DNA of 11,589 nt from positions 1 to 11,589 of the forward strand of contig JALOLW010000071.1 in NCBI GenBank assembly GCA_025455795.1, written 5' to 3'. Position numbers and translations under genes: made by a program. Origin of the DNA: Spirosomataceae bacterium (GTDB lineage: Bacteria; Bacteroidota; Bacteroidia; Cytophagales; Spirosomataceae). This document shows positions 1 through 6,991 of the stretch, piece by piece. Position 1 is the stretch's first letter. Each line of letters begins with the position of its first letter. Under the pieces are notes generated by a model. The model was given only the letters and a program-made list of their open reading frames with translations, did no database searches and was not told the origin of the DNA.

Positions 1-1
1 C

Positions 2-142
2 CTCATGGAAATACTCGAAGATGCCGACATTACGTTGCAGATAGCCCGATTGGTAGAAATCATCTACCGCGACAACAACGCCCTACAACGCCACAAAGAC
101 GAAAATTATTACTTCGATATTACTGAATGTTTTGGAAACTAA
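2..142 (+). CDS. C-terminal fragment of an unrecognised protein
   Basis: An open frame enters from the left edge and ends at a TAA, giving the last 46 or so residues of a protein whose start lies outside the window. The tail is acidic and polar with no membrane segment and ends in YYFDITECFGN. An in-frame ATG occurs at position 5, but a 45-residue gene beginning there is less likely than a truncated longer one, since the frame is open to the edge. I do not recognise the family. The gene converges on the large helicase gene, with only five bases between the two stop codons and no terminator hairpin between them, so the transcripts may overlap. Confidence 0.55.
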   Translation, partial: LMEILEDADITLQIARLVEIIYRDNNALQRHKDENYYFDITECFGN

Positions 143-147
143 CGTAG

Positions 148-3100
148 TCAAATGCTATCATTATCTTTCAAAAACACACCTGTATTTGGGATATTTTGTC
201 GAGCGTAGTAAGATACATCTCCTAAATTTACCTGCCTCAATTCTTTCAAAGCGTCTAATTTCCCACCACGTTCTTCTAACTTCATTACATTAACGCCCTT
301 ACTTGTTTTTGAGTCCACATGGGTAATCAAGGACGTATTAAATACAAAGACTTTTGTACGTCCATCATCTTTTTTGCTGTATGCTACCAAATCTATGTCT
401 TGCTCAATATGCTTGATAAAGCATAGTTTAGATTCATTGTTGTAGGCTTTTTCAATTTTTTTATGAGTTTGTAGAAATGACTTCAAGTGTACTTTGGCCA
501 CTTTACCATTTTCAAATCCAAATAGCATATATCCTTCAAAATCAGACGTTTTTACTATCAATTTTGATTTTTCTTGCGGTTCAAATTTTATTTGATGTCT
601 AAGTTGTTCGTTATTCAGCCCCATCGTTTTCACTACATAAACCCTTTGTTGGTTGGTGAATATTAGACTCACTCCTTGATTGGTTGATTTGGTTAAGTTA
701 TTACTCATATTTTTCTGTGGCACTTGTTGAGCTATCGTTTCTTCATTAGCTTCAAATATGCCTAACTGCTGCGTTTTTTGTTCTTGAAAAAGAGGCATTT
801 GTCTTCCATTCTGTGGTGATGGTGCTGGTGTATTATTGGGCTTTGGGGGTTCATCAGATTGTTTTGGGGGCATTTGCACAGTGGCCTCCCTCTCTAAAAG
901 TGGCCATAATTTTTCCATAGCCTTTATTCGGTTATGATAAAATTTGCCACTTCGTACCCTGAAAAATTGCCACCCTACTCTTTTCAACACTCCTTCACGA
1001 ATAATATCACGCTGAATTTGGTCAGGCGTACTATGATGACGATCTCCATCACATTCTACGGCAATCTTGATACCGTTGTGCAGAACTACGACCAAATCTA
1101 TGCTGTATCGACTGACTTTATACTGCGGAATAACGCCATACCCTCGTTCTACAATTATGTTGTAAACATCTATTTCAAATACACTTTGAAAAGGTGGTGG
1201 TAACTGTTGTGGATTAAATGAACCTATTCTATCGTTTCGGGGAATAATAGGTTGATTGGGGTTAGTAAAGTAATAGAGTAACTTGTACCGCAAATCATCG
1301 TCATTTTGTAGTTCATCAAGTTTAACAGAGTGAAAAAGCCACATTTGTTCTTTGGCACGGCTACTCGCAACATTGAAAGTGCGCTGGTATTCAGGAGTAG
1401 TTAAAGCATTTCTTGGGTGATTTGGGGCTGTTACTAAGCTCAACAAGATAATGTCTCGCTCGTCGCCCTGAAAATTTTTGGCATCGCCACAGATGATTTT
1501 TCGTGCTTCATATTCGCTCGGTTCAATGAGTTCTAATAGCTTTTGGTTGATTATCTGTGCCTGCTTTTGCCCTTGCAAGGCAATCACACCAAGCGTTTTA
1601 CCTGCGTAGCGTTCATCTTTCAACATTGCTTGAATCGTCGCAACAATTTTATTCGCCTCTACGGCATTATGAATAGTTGGCCCCGTACTTTCTACCATAC
1701 CACCCTGTACGAAAGTAGATTTCAACGGTTCAAGTCTGTTTTGGTTGTATTGTTTGAGTGGATAAAGCTCAATCCCCGAAAGCTGATAAAAATTGCGATT
1801 TGAGAACTCAATGATTTCAGGCATACATCTAAAATGTTCTCTCAGCGTTACGGTTGTACCTGCACAAAAAGCAGTGGCATGATCAAAAAAACTATAATCG
1901 GTGTTAAAGAAATTTTTGAAAGGAACATTATTTAAAAACCGATTTATCAAGTCCGTAACTTGTTCTATTGTAATACCGATATATTGTGGCGCAGTCTGTT
2001 TGTCGTCGCCTACGACGATAATATTCTTTGCTAAATACATCAAAAACATAGCATCTGGGCCTAACTGACTGGCTTCGTCCACGATGACATAATCATAAAT
2101 CGCTACGTCGGGGTGTAACGTTTCAACCAATTTTGGCAAAGGCATAATCCAACAGGGGACAATTTGCTGACATTCGGCCATTAAAGATTGGGCTTCTTTG
2201 CGGTTTTGCATTGCCCTCACTCCATTTCCTCGCGCTCTTCGCATGGCTTGACTCCACCTCGTTAAATTTTGCGCCAATTCGGGAGTGACTCTTCCCAACA
2301 CCTCTACCCAGGCCTTGTCAGCAGCCAATTGTGCCGTCAGTTCCCCGATCGTTTTTTCTTGTTGGCGAATAGCGTTGGTAAGTGCTTCTTCTGTTTGATT
2401 CAATGCGTTTTGGAGTTGCCAATGGGCATTTTTCCAATAAATAGCATCTGCCAAAGACTGTACTTGCCGCGTCGTAATTATGCCATCTTCAATAGCATTG
2501 GACAGATGAGGAAAAATAGCTCGGCAACGTTGGAGTAAAAGATTGCAATCATCTTTTGTTTTTCGATTACGATAAAGCGTTTTTACTTCTTCAATATTAT
2601 CGTTACAAGCTTTCCAATTTTGATTTTGAATATTTTCAGCCAATGTGGTGACTACCAGATGATAACCGGGATTTTGGAGTGTACCAACGATATTGAAAAT
2701 GTTATTTTTTGCGTCATCATATTTATGTCTTACCTGAGTGTAGATAACACGCCTCCTCAATTGTTCAATTTGCTCTTTATCAATAGGTTGCTGGATTTGA
2801 ACCATGCGACCAATCTGATTTTCTAATTGTGTTATTTCGTGGTTTGCATTTTCAATAGCTTCTAATTGTTGAACTGTTACCTCTAAGTACTCCAGCCTGT
2901 CTCGTAAATCCAGTTCAAGATTTTGATTATACTGAAAGTCACCTTGAACAATGGTACTGCACCGAATTCTGAAATCACAGTAGCGAACCAATAATTCTAA
3001 ATTTGTCACAGAGTCGCAATATTGCCCATTGACGGTATTTTGTTGAGTAAAAGGTTGTAGATTTTTGATGTTTGCGGGTAAAGTCAGTTTACTCAACAAA

Positions 3101-5088
3101 CCAAAATCCAACTTTGTGGCTCTTTTGGTTTGTAAATGTTGCAAAAGTATTTGGCAATCAGCCCTAATGTTTTGAAAAGGCTTTTCTTCTAACTCTATAC
3201 GGTTTGTTACTTCAAACTCCTGCCATAATTTATTAAAAGGGCGGTTTTCAAATTGAGCTAAGAAAGTCCGAATCTTTTGCGCGTCTCTTTGTAATTCTCT
3301 TTTGGACAGACCGGTTTGTGGTTGTGGTAGAGTAGCTCTTTGGTACGTTATGGTTGTCCAATCTTCAAGAAGTCTCAAAAGCATAACATTGTTGGAAGGT
3401 AAGGGTTCTATGCTTTGATGTTGATACTCCGCCTCAAATTCACTAATGGTAGTAAAGTAGGTTTTTAGTGCCTCCAAATCAGGTAGATTTGTCAAATTAG
3501 GCAGATCGCCTTGAAAATCTTCTGGGACAAAATCCTTGCAAGTTGATACTAAATCGTGGAGATTCTGAAAATCAGTTTGTATGCCGTCAATTTTATGCCA
3601 TTGAATATCTTTATTTGGTTGTCGGTTGGGTTGGGCAAGCAATCCAACGCGTACTTCTCCTACCTCATCAGTAAACCAGTCAAACAAAGATTGACGTTCA
3701 GTAATTTTTTTGGATAATTCTTCAAGGTTGCCGTTGTATTGAGGATTGAAATTATTGAGTTCTAAATCAAGTGAACGACGAACTTCTAACTCCTCCTCAT
3801 ATTTCTTTTTTGAATCTATTAGTTGTTGTAGTGTCTCTACATTCCTTGTAATTTGGTTATTTAAAACACCTATATCGGCGTTATCCAGCTTTGTTGTGAT
3901 ACCATTTACGGAAGCCTCTAAATTATTGTTTGCTTGAGTGTCATCGCCCAACATAGTTACAATTAGAGGCTTTACTTCATCAGGAATTTTACTTTTTAGA
4001 CTTTCAAGAGCCCGTTTGGTTTGAGCTGTTACTAATACACGATTGCCATGTGCCAATAAATGGCATAGTAGATTGGCAATAGTGTGTGATTTTCCAGTTC
4101 CAGGAGGGCCTTGCACAACAACTGCATTTCTATTTTTAAGGCGGTTTATTATGTCTCTTTGTTCTGCATTGTATGGCTTAGGGAAGTAAACAGTGTCGTC
4201 TTGGAAGGTTATCGTTCGTTGGTCATCAGGCGTGAGAGGCGCGTTTACTTCCAGTACAGTACGAAGACAGGAAGCATCAAAATTGATATTTTCTTCAAAC
4301 TGTTGGAGGATTCTTTCATAAACTGTAGTCAAACTTCGTGCGTTGCGCTTACGCAGAATTAAAGCAGGCGCATAGTAAACAGTAGGTAACGGCTGATAAC
4401 TATTGGGACAAACAATATCCGTAATATATTCAGCCTCAGCATGAAGAACCTTCGTAGCTTGTTGTAGAATACCATTCTCACCGATAATATTTTCAGAAAA
4501 AAACGTTCCCTCAAAGTTATTCAATGGCTCATTTAGGAATTGTCTCGCGTCATCGCTTTGAAAAGCTGGTAAACCGCTACACATATCCAATTCAATAGCA
4601 AAGCCTACGGTGGGGTCAGGCTTTACCTCAATGGTAGCATTGCGATTATTGAATTCAATTGTAGCGCGAGTGGTTACAATATGCCGTCTGAGTTTAGTTC
4701 CTTGGTTGGGAGTATGATATAGCAATCCTACCCCCATCAGGAGTTCGTATTCATCGCCAAAATTTTGAATCTTTTTGTAAGCATCAAATAATTGTCTATA
4801 AATGCTTGAACTTTCTTTATATTGATTGTAAGATTCCAAATGTTGGTTATACTCCTCTTTTGCTTCATCAGTAGCAATTGTTGGCAAGTCCATTGGCTTT
4901 TCCACACGGTTAGGTCTTTCGGCTTTTAGCCAATAAGCAGTATCTGGTTTATTCAAAATAGTAATCACCGAATGAGGTAATTCACTCAACCAAAAAACTG
5001 ATTCATAATTCTCTACATCACAAATAATTCGATTGCGAAGCTTAGAGAACTCTAAAAGGAATTGGAAAATTTGCTGATATTGGTTCAT
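148..5088 (-). CDS. SF1 helicase / Vsr-like nuclease fusion with GyrA-CTD-like C-terminus (candidate anti-phage protein)
   Basis: A 1646-residue cytoplasmic protein. Seen in order: a Q-motif-like segment near Q310; Walker A GPPGTGKS at 327-334; about 670 intervening residues with probable coiled coils near 405-440, 730-790 and 890-925; Walker B VDEAS with D1004-E1005; GDDKQ at 1027-1031; LREHFRCMPEII at 1082-1093; QGDERD at 1207-1212; and NVASSRAK at 1239-1246. These are SF1 (AAA_11/AAA_12-type) helicase motifs and all look intact. Residues 1300-1400 form a DUF559/MTES_1575 PD-(D/E)XK nuclease with E1305, D1331 and VECDG (E1345, D1347), then the typical R-E-x-x-L-x-x-x-G-W helix at 1364-1373. 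A Pro/Gln-rich linker (about 1405-1460) leads to 1473-1610, where three segments resemble GyrA/ParC C-terminal propeller blades. Helicase plus Vsr-like nuclease in one chain is the Hhe-type defence architecture, so defence is inferred, not shown. No partner gene is visible. The start ATG lies about 35 bp below a good promoter. DNA-repair or plasmid-restriction roles are alternatives. Confidence 0.9.
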   Translation of the reverse strand: MNQYQQIFQFLLEFSKLRNRIICDVENYESVFWLSELPHSVITILNKPDTAYWLKAERPNRVEKPMDLPTIATDEAKEEYNQHLESYNQYKESSSIYRQLFDAYKKIQNFGDEYELLMGVGLLYHTPNQGTKLRRHIVTTRATIEFNNRNATIEVKPDPTVGFAIELDMCSGLPAFQSDDARQFLNEPLNNFEGTFFSENIIGENGILQQATKVLHAEAEYITDIVCPNSYQPLPTVYYAPALILRKRNARSLTTVYERILQQFEENINFDASCLRTVLEVNAPLTPDDQRTITFQDDTVYFPKPYNAEQRDIINRLKNRNAVVVQGPPGTGKSHTIANLLCHLLAHGNRVLVTAQTKRALESLKSKIPDEVKPLIVTMLGDDTQANNNLEASVNGITTKLDNADIGVLNNQITRNVETLQQLIDSKKKYEEELEVRRSLDLELNNFNPQYNGNLEELSKKITERQSLFDWFTDEVGEVRVGLLAQPNRQPNKDIQWHKIDGIQTDFQNLHDLVSTCKDFVPEDFQGDLPNLTNLPDLEALKTYFTTISEFEAEYQHQSIEPLPSNNVMLLRLLEDWTTITYQRATLPQPQTGLSKRELQRDAQKIRTFLAQFENRPFNKLWQEFEVTNRIELEEKPFQNIRADCQILLQHLQTKRATKLDFGLLSKLTLPANIKNLQPFTQQNTVNGQYCDSVTNLELLVRYCDFRIRCSTIVQGDFQYNQNLELDLRDRLEYLEVTVQQLEAIENANHEITQLENQIGRMVQIQQPIDKEQIEQLRRRVIYTQVRHKYDDAKNNIFNIVGTLQNPGYHLVVTTLAENIQNQNWKACNDNIEEVKTLYRNRKTKDDCNLLLQRCRAIFPHLSNAIEDGIITTRQVQSLADAIYWKNAHWQLQNALNQTEEALTNAIRQQEKTIGELTAQLAADKAWVEVLGRVTPELAQNLTRWSQAMRRARGNGVRAMQNRKEAQSLMAECQQIVPCWIMPLPKLVETLHPDVAIYDYVIVDEASQLGPDAMFLMYLAKNIIVVGDDKQTAPQYIGITIEQVTDLINRFLNNVPFKNFFNTDYSFFDHATAFCAGTTVTLREHFRCMPEIIEFSNRNFYQLSGIELYPLKQYNQNRLEPLKSTFVQGGMVESTGPTIHNAVEANKIVATIQAMLKDERYAGKTLGVIALQGQKQAQIINQKLLELIEPSEYEARKIICGDAKNFQGDERDIILLSLVTAPNHPRNALTTPEYQRTFNVASSRAKEQMWLFHSVKLDELQNDDDLRYKLLYYFTNPNQPIIPRNDRIGSFNPQQLPPPFQSVFEIDVYNIIVERGYGVIPQYKVSRYSIDLVVVLHNGIKIAVECDGDRHHSTPDQIQRDIIREGVLKRVGWQFFRVRSGKFYHNRIKAMEKLWPLLEREATVQMPPKQSDEPPKPNNTPAPSPQNGRQMPLFQEQKTQQLGIFEANEETIAQQVPQKNMSNNLTKSTNQGVSLIFTNQQRVYVVKTMGLNNEQLRHQIKFEPQEKSKLIVKTSDFEGYMLFGFENGKVAKVHLKSFLQTHKKIEKAYNNESKLCFIKHIEQDIDLVAYSKKDDGRTKVFVFNTSLITHVDSKTSKGVNVMKLEERGGKLDALKELRQVNLGDVSYYARQNIPNTGVFLKDNDSI

Positions 5089-5123
5089 AAGGGTCTAAAT
5101 AAAATACAAGTCAAATAGATAGC

Positions 5124-5154
5124 CAAATATATGAAAATGCCCTAAAAACTCAAA
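5124..5154 (-). promoter_or_regulatory. Bacteroidota-type promoter of the helicase-nuclease gene
   Basis: On the - strand a TTTG (-33 element, 5151-5154) is followed by 19 bp and TATATTTG (-7 element, 5124-5131), an exact match to TAnnTTTG. Transcription would start near 5118 and give a leader of about 30 nt with no Shine-Dalgarno. The -33 element sits in the T-tract of the ssrA terminator, so the two signals overlap physically. Confidence 0.7.
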
Positions 5155-5187
5155 AAGCCCATTTCCATAGCGGAAACGGGCTTTTTT
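5152..5187 (-). terminator. Rho-independent terminator of ssrA
   Basis: Read on the - strand, an 11-bp stem (AGCCCGTTTCC with GGAAATGGGCT, one G-U pair, 5-base loop GCTAT) is followed by a run of T. It begins directly after the mature tmRNA 3' end. On the + strand the same position would be an A-C mismatch, which supports the - orientation. Confidence 0.85.
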
Positions 5188-5188
5188 G

Positions 5189-5561
5189 TGGAGTCGGCGG
5201 GAGTCGAACCCGCGTCCAGAACAAGGAAACGATATGTCTTCTACACGCTTAGTTTTGATTCAATTTTCGGGCTTCAGAAAGGTTCAAAACAGACCTACAC
5301 CGATGCCTTAGTTGCTTGGTTTCTCGTCGTGTGTTAGCAACGTCGCCACGACCAGTCCTGCGATTCGACGCCCCTTGATCCAGCCAGCAAGGCGGAGACT
5401 GGAGGAACGATGGCTAAAGCGTAATCACTCCGGATTAGGCAGCCATAGCGTAGCTATATTCGCCAGCTATTGTTTAAGCGTGTTTTTAACAGGACTCGCG
5501 CTCACGTCCCGACGTGCTTACACATACCGCCTCAACTCGCTGTCAAAACCAAGGCGACCCC
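5189..5561 (-). ncRNA. ssrA: tmRNA (transfer-messenger RNA)
   Basis: tmRNA with SmpB frees ribosomes stalled on broken messages and tags the unfinished protein for proteolysis. The 5' end reads GGGGTCG and pairs with the 3' strand CGACTCC as the 7-bp acceptor stem, including the G3-U70 wobble that alanyl-tRNA synthetase recognises, followed by discriminator A. The T arm is GCGGG, loop TTCGACT, CCCGC (5197-5213). The D-loop-like region contains TTTTGACAG. The size, about 373 nt, is normal for a one-piece tmRNA. The genome encodes CAA rather than CCA after the discriminator, so the CCA end is presumably added or repaired after processing. A strong terminator follows. No clear TAnnTTTG promoter is visible upstream; TACACTCA at 5566-5573 is at best a poor match. 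Confidence 0.95.
5435..5464 (-). other. ssrA: tmRNA proteolysis-tag reading frame, GEYSYAMAA
   Basis: Nine codons, GGC GAA TAT AGC TAC GCT, then ATG GCT GCC, end in TAA and give GEYSYAMAA. The upstream TAGCT matches the spacing of the E. coli TAGTC before its resume codon, so GGC is taken as the resume codon. The tag ends in the usual hydrophobic-Ala-Ala degradation signal. It is close to the Cytophaga tag GEESYAMAA as I remember it. Confidence 0.88.
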
Positions 5562-5571
5562 TTTTTGAGTG

Positions 5572-5620
5572 TACAGTTGGCAGTTTATAGTCCACAGTCG
5601 GCAGTCTATAGCCCACAGTT
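5572..5620. repeat. Degenerate 7-bp tandem repeat with 21-bp super-period
   Basis: Seven consecutive heptamers on the + strand read tacagtt, ggcagtt, tatagtc, cacagtc, ggcagtc, tatagcc, cacagtt. Units 1-3 and 4-6 match each other in order, giving a 21-bp higher-order repeat, and unit 7 begins a third copy. The tract starts 11 bp above the ssrA 5' end and so occupies its promoter region. The rest of the 164-bp gap to the next gene (5621-5725) shows no gene and no clear promoter. Confidence 0.8.
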
Positions 5621-5725
5621 AAAAGACCAACTGCGGTGAAAGTGCTAACGAAACAACCCCTACCAAAAGTTCCCATGATGGATAAAATATCATAATTCGA
5701 CACTTTACTCTCGTACCTCGACACT

Positions 5726-6916
5726 TCAGAAGATTCCTTCTTCGTAAGCCTCGCAGAAAATGAAATAATCGCGGTGAACTTTTTGGGGATATTGGGCGCA
5801 ATAGTGGAGGAGGTCTTTTTGCCAGGTGGTTTCGTGGGCAAAAGCGATGAGGTCGTCGGTGATAGATGAACCTTGCCGCCCGCTGCTCCGAAGGTGTCCA
5901 GAGGCCGTAATTTGGGCCATTGTGCGGAGGAGGTCTTCCAACGAGTCCATTTCGCCGTCCCAATAATTGTAGTCAAACTTATCTTGTTCGGGCTGTAACT
6001 CTTTCAAAACAAACGACTTAGACACATCTGTCAGAAGCGCGTTGAGCAAGGTAGGCAGGACATTATTGACGCGGTTTTGGATATTGACGATGCGATCGGC
6101 TTCGGTCGGCCAAGCGGGTTGAGACAGGGGGTTGAGGTCGGTCAAAGTCGAAGGGCGGGCTTCTTTGAGGTCCAGTAGATACCGTTTTTCTTTGTGATTT
6201 TCGACCAGTACAATATAGCGTTCTAAGCCCAAACTCGCGCCTCCGGTCACGCGCACGGCCACGTCGAGCACTCGCTTAAAAAACGGATTGGGGTGTTGCT
6301 TGAGCCAAGCGGTCAATAGCTGCTCCACCATTTGGCGTTTTTCGGGTATGATAGGCAGTACTTTATCGTTGTCCACCTTGAGTTTGAGGGTTTTCTTTAC
6401 CTCTACCGTCCGCGATTTGATAAACTGCTTTCGCTTCCTGCTTTCGAGATTTTCAATGAAGTTTTTCAACATTCCTTTGGCGGTACGTCGCTCTATATCA
6501 ATGGGTTTGCCGAGGATAAGCGTTTGATTGTAACTCTCCAAAAACGCCACCGTCAGGGCATCACATTCGCGTTTGTTGAGGGCGAGTTCTTCGGCAGCCA
6601 AGTGAATACTCACCAGCATCCGTGCCAGTTCCCAAGTAGCGGGCATGAGTTGGCCATCATCGAAGTCGTTGAGGTCAAAATACACCAATCGGTTGTCGGC
6701 TTTGTACGTGCCGAAATTTTGGAGGTGCAAATCGCCACAGCCCCACACACGGGTAGGGTCTTGGGTCGTAAAATGTTCTTTCAAATCTTCAAAAAACAGG
6801 TGCGAAGTAGCCCGAAAAAATCGAAAAACTCCCTCCATCATGCGGTCGTACTTGCGGAGCAGTAGCTGCTCGTCGCGCCCTGCATTAAACGCCTTTATTT
6901 TGTCGAGTGATGTCAT
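5726..6916 (-). CDS. DUF2252 family protein
   Basis: A 396-residue protein with no signal peptide or membrane segment, probably cytoplasmic. It shows the DUF2252 signature: WGCGDLHLQNFG at 58-69, then DLNDFDD at 81-87 and WELAR at 95-99; VTGGASLGLERY at 223-234; LKEARPS at 250-256; and SGHLRSSGRQG at 339-349. The family has no established function. The spacing of GDxHxxN and a following D-F-D is reminiscent of the catalytic loop and metal-binding Asp of aminoglycoside/choline-kinase-like phosphotransferases, so a kinase-like fold is a reasonable inference but unproven. The gene lies 75 bp downstream of the dacB-like gene in the same direction, and no promoter was found between them, so cotranscription is possible. 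The length is in the usual range for the family. Confidence 0.85.
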   Translation of the reverse strand: MTSLDKIKAFNAGRDEQLLLRKYDRMMEGVFRFFRATSHLFFEDLKEHFTTQDPTRVWGCGDLHLQNFGTYKADNRLVYFDLNDFDDGQLMPATWELARMLVSIHLAAEELALNKRECDALTVAFLESYNQTLILGKPIDIERRTAKGMLKNFIENLESRKRKQFIKSRTVEVKKTLKLKVDNDKVLPIIPEKRQMVEQLLTAWLKQHPNPFFKRVLDVAVRVTGGASLGLERYIVLVENHKEKRYLLDLKEARPSTLTDLNPLSQPAWPTEADRIVNIQNRVNNVLPTLLNALLTDVSKSFVLKELQPEQDKFDYNYWDGEMDSLEDLLRTMAQITASGHLRSSGRQGSSITDDLIAFAHETTWQKDLLHYCAQYPQKVHRDYFIFCEAYEEGIF

Positions 6917-6922
6917 AATTTA

Positions 6923-6957
6923 GCAGTCAGTTATCAGTTAATGGTTATCGGTTATTT
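6923..6957. repeat. Degenerate GTTATCR heptamer repeat
   Basis: Five consecutive 7-bp units, gcagtca, gttatca, gttaatg, gttatcg, gttattt, fill most of the 75-bp spacer between the DUF2252 and dacB-like genes. The sequence differs from the heptamers near ssrA, though the period is the same. Confidence 0.65.
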
Positions 6958-6991
6958 GAAAAACCAACGAGGAATTTCGATTTCAAACCGC

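Noticed and set aside
255..275. RGGK at residues 1607-1610 of the large protein as a GyrA-box (QRRGGKG).
   Set aside because: It falls after the K-G-V strand, in the loop position of the blade rather than the GyrA-box position, and lacks the flanking Q-R and G. It is probably a chance match.
5189..5213. A second copy of the ssrA 3' end in the window, as an attachment-site direct repeat.
   Set aside because: I looked for another copy of the T arm and acceptor sequence and saw none here. The far end of any island would be left of the window.
5572..5620. CRISPR-like repeat structure.
   Set aside because: The units are 7 bp, contiguous and degenerate, with no spacers.
5518..5976. A 152-codon - strand open frame covering the DUF2252 tail and the ssrA promoter region.
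   Set aside because: It runs through the heptamer repeat, which produces a repeated LPTV-like peptide, and ends inside ssrA. No coding support.
6332..6865. Open frames of 177 and 92 codons on the + strand within the DUF2252 gene.
   Set aside because: They are antisense to a clear family member and have no domain pattern.
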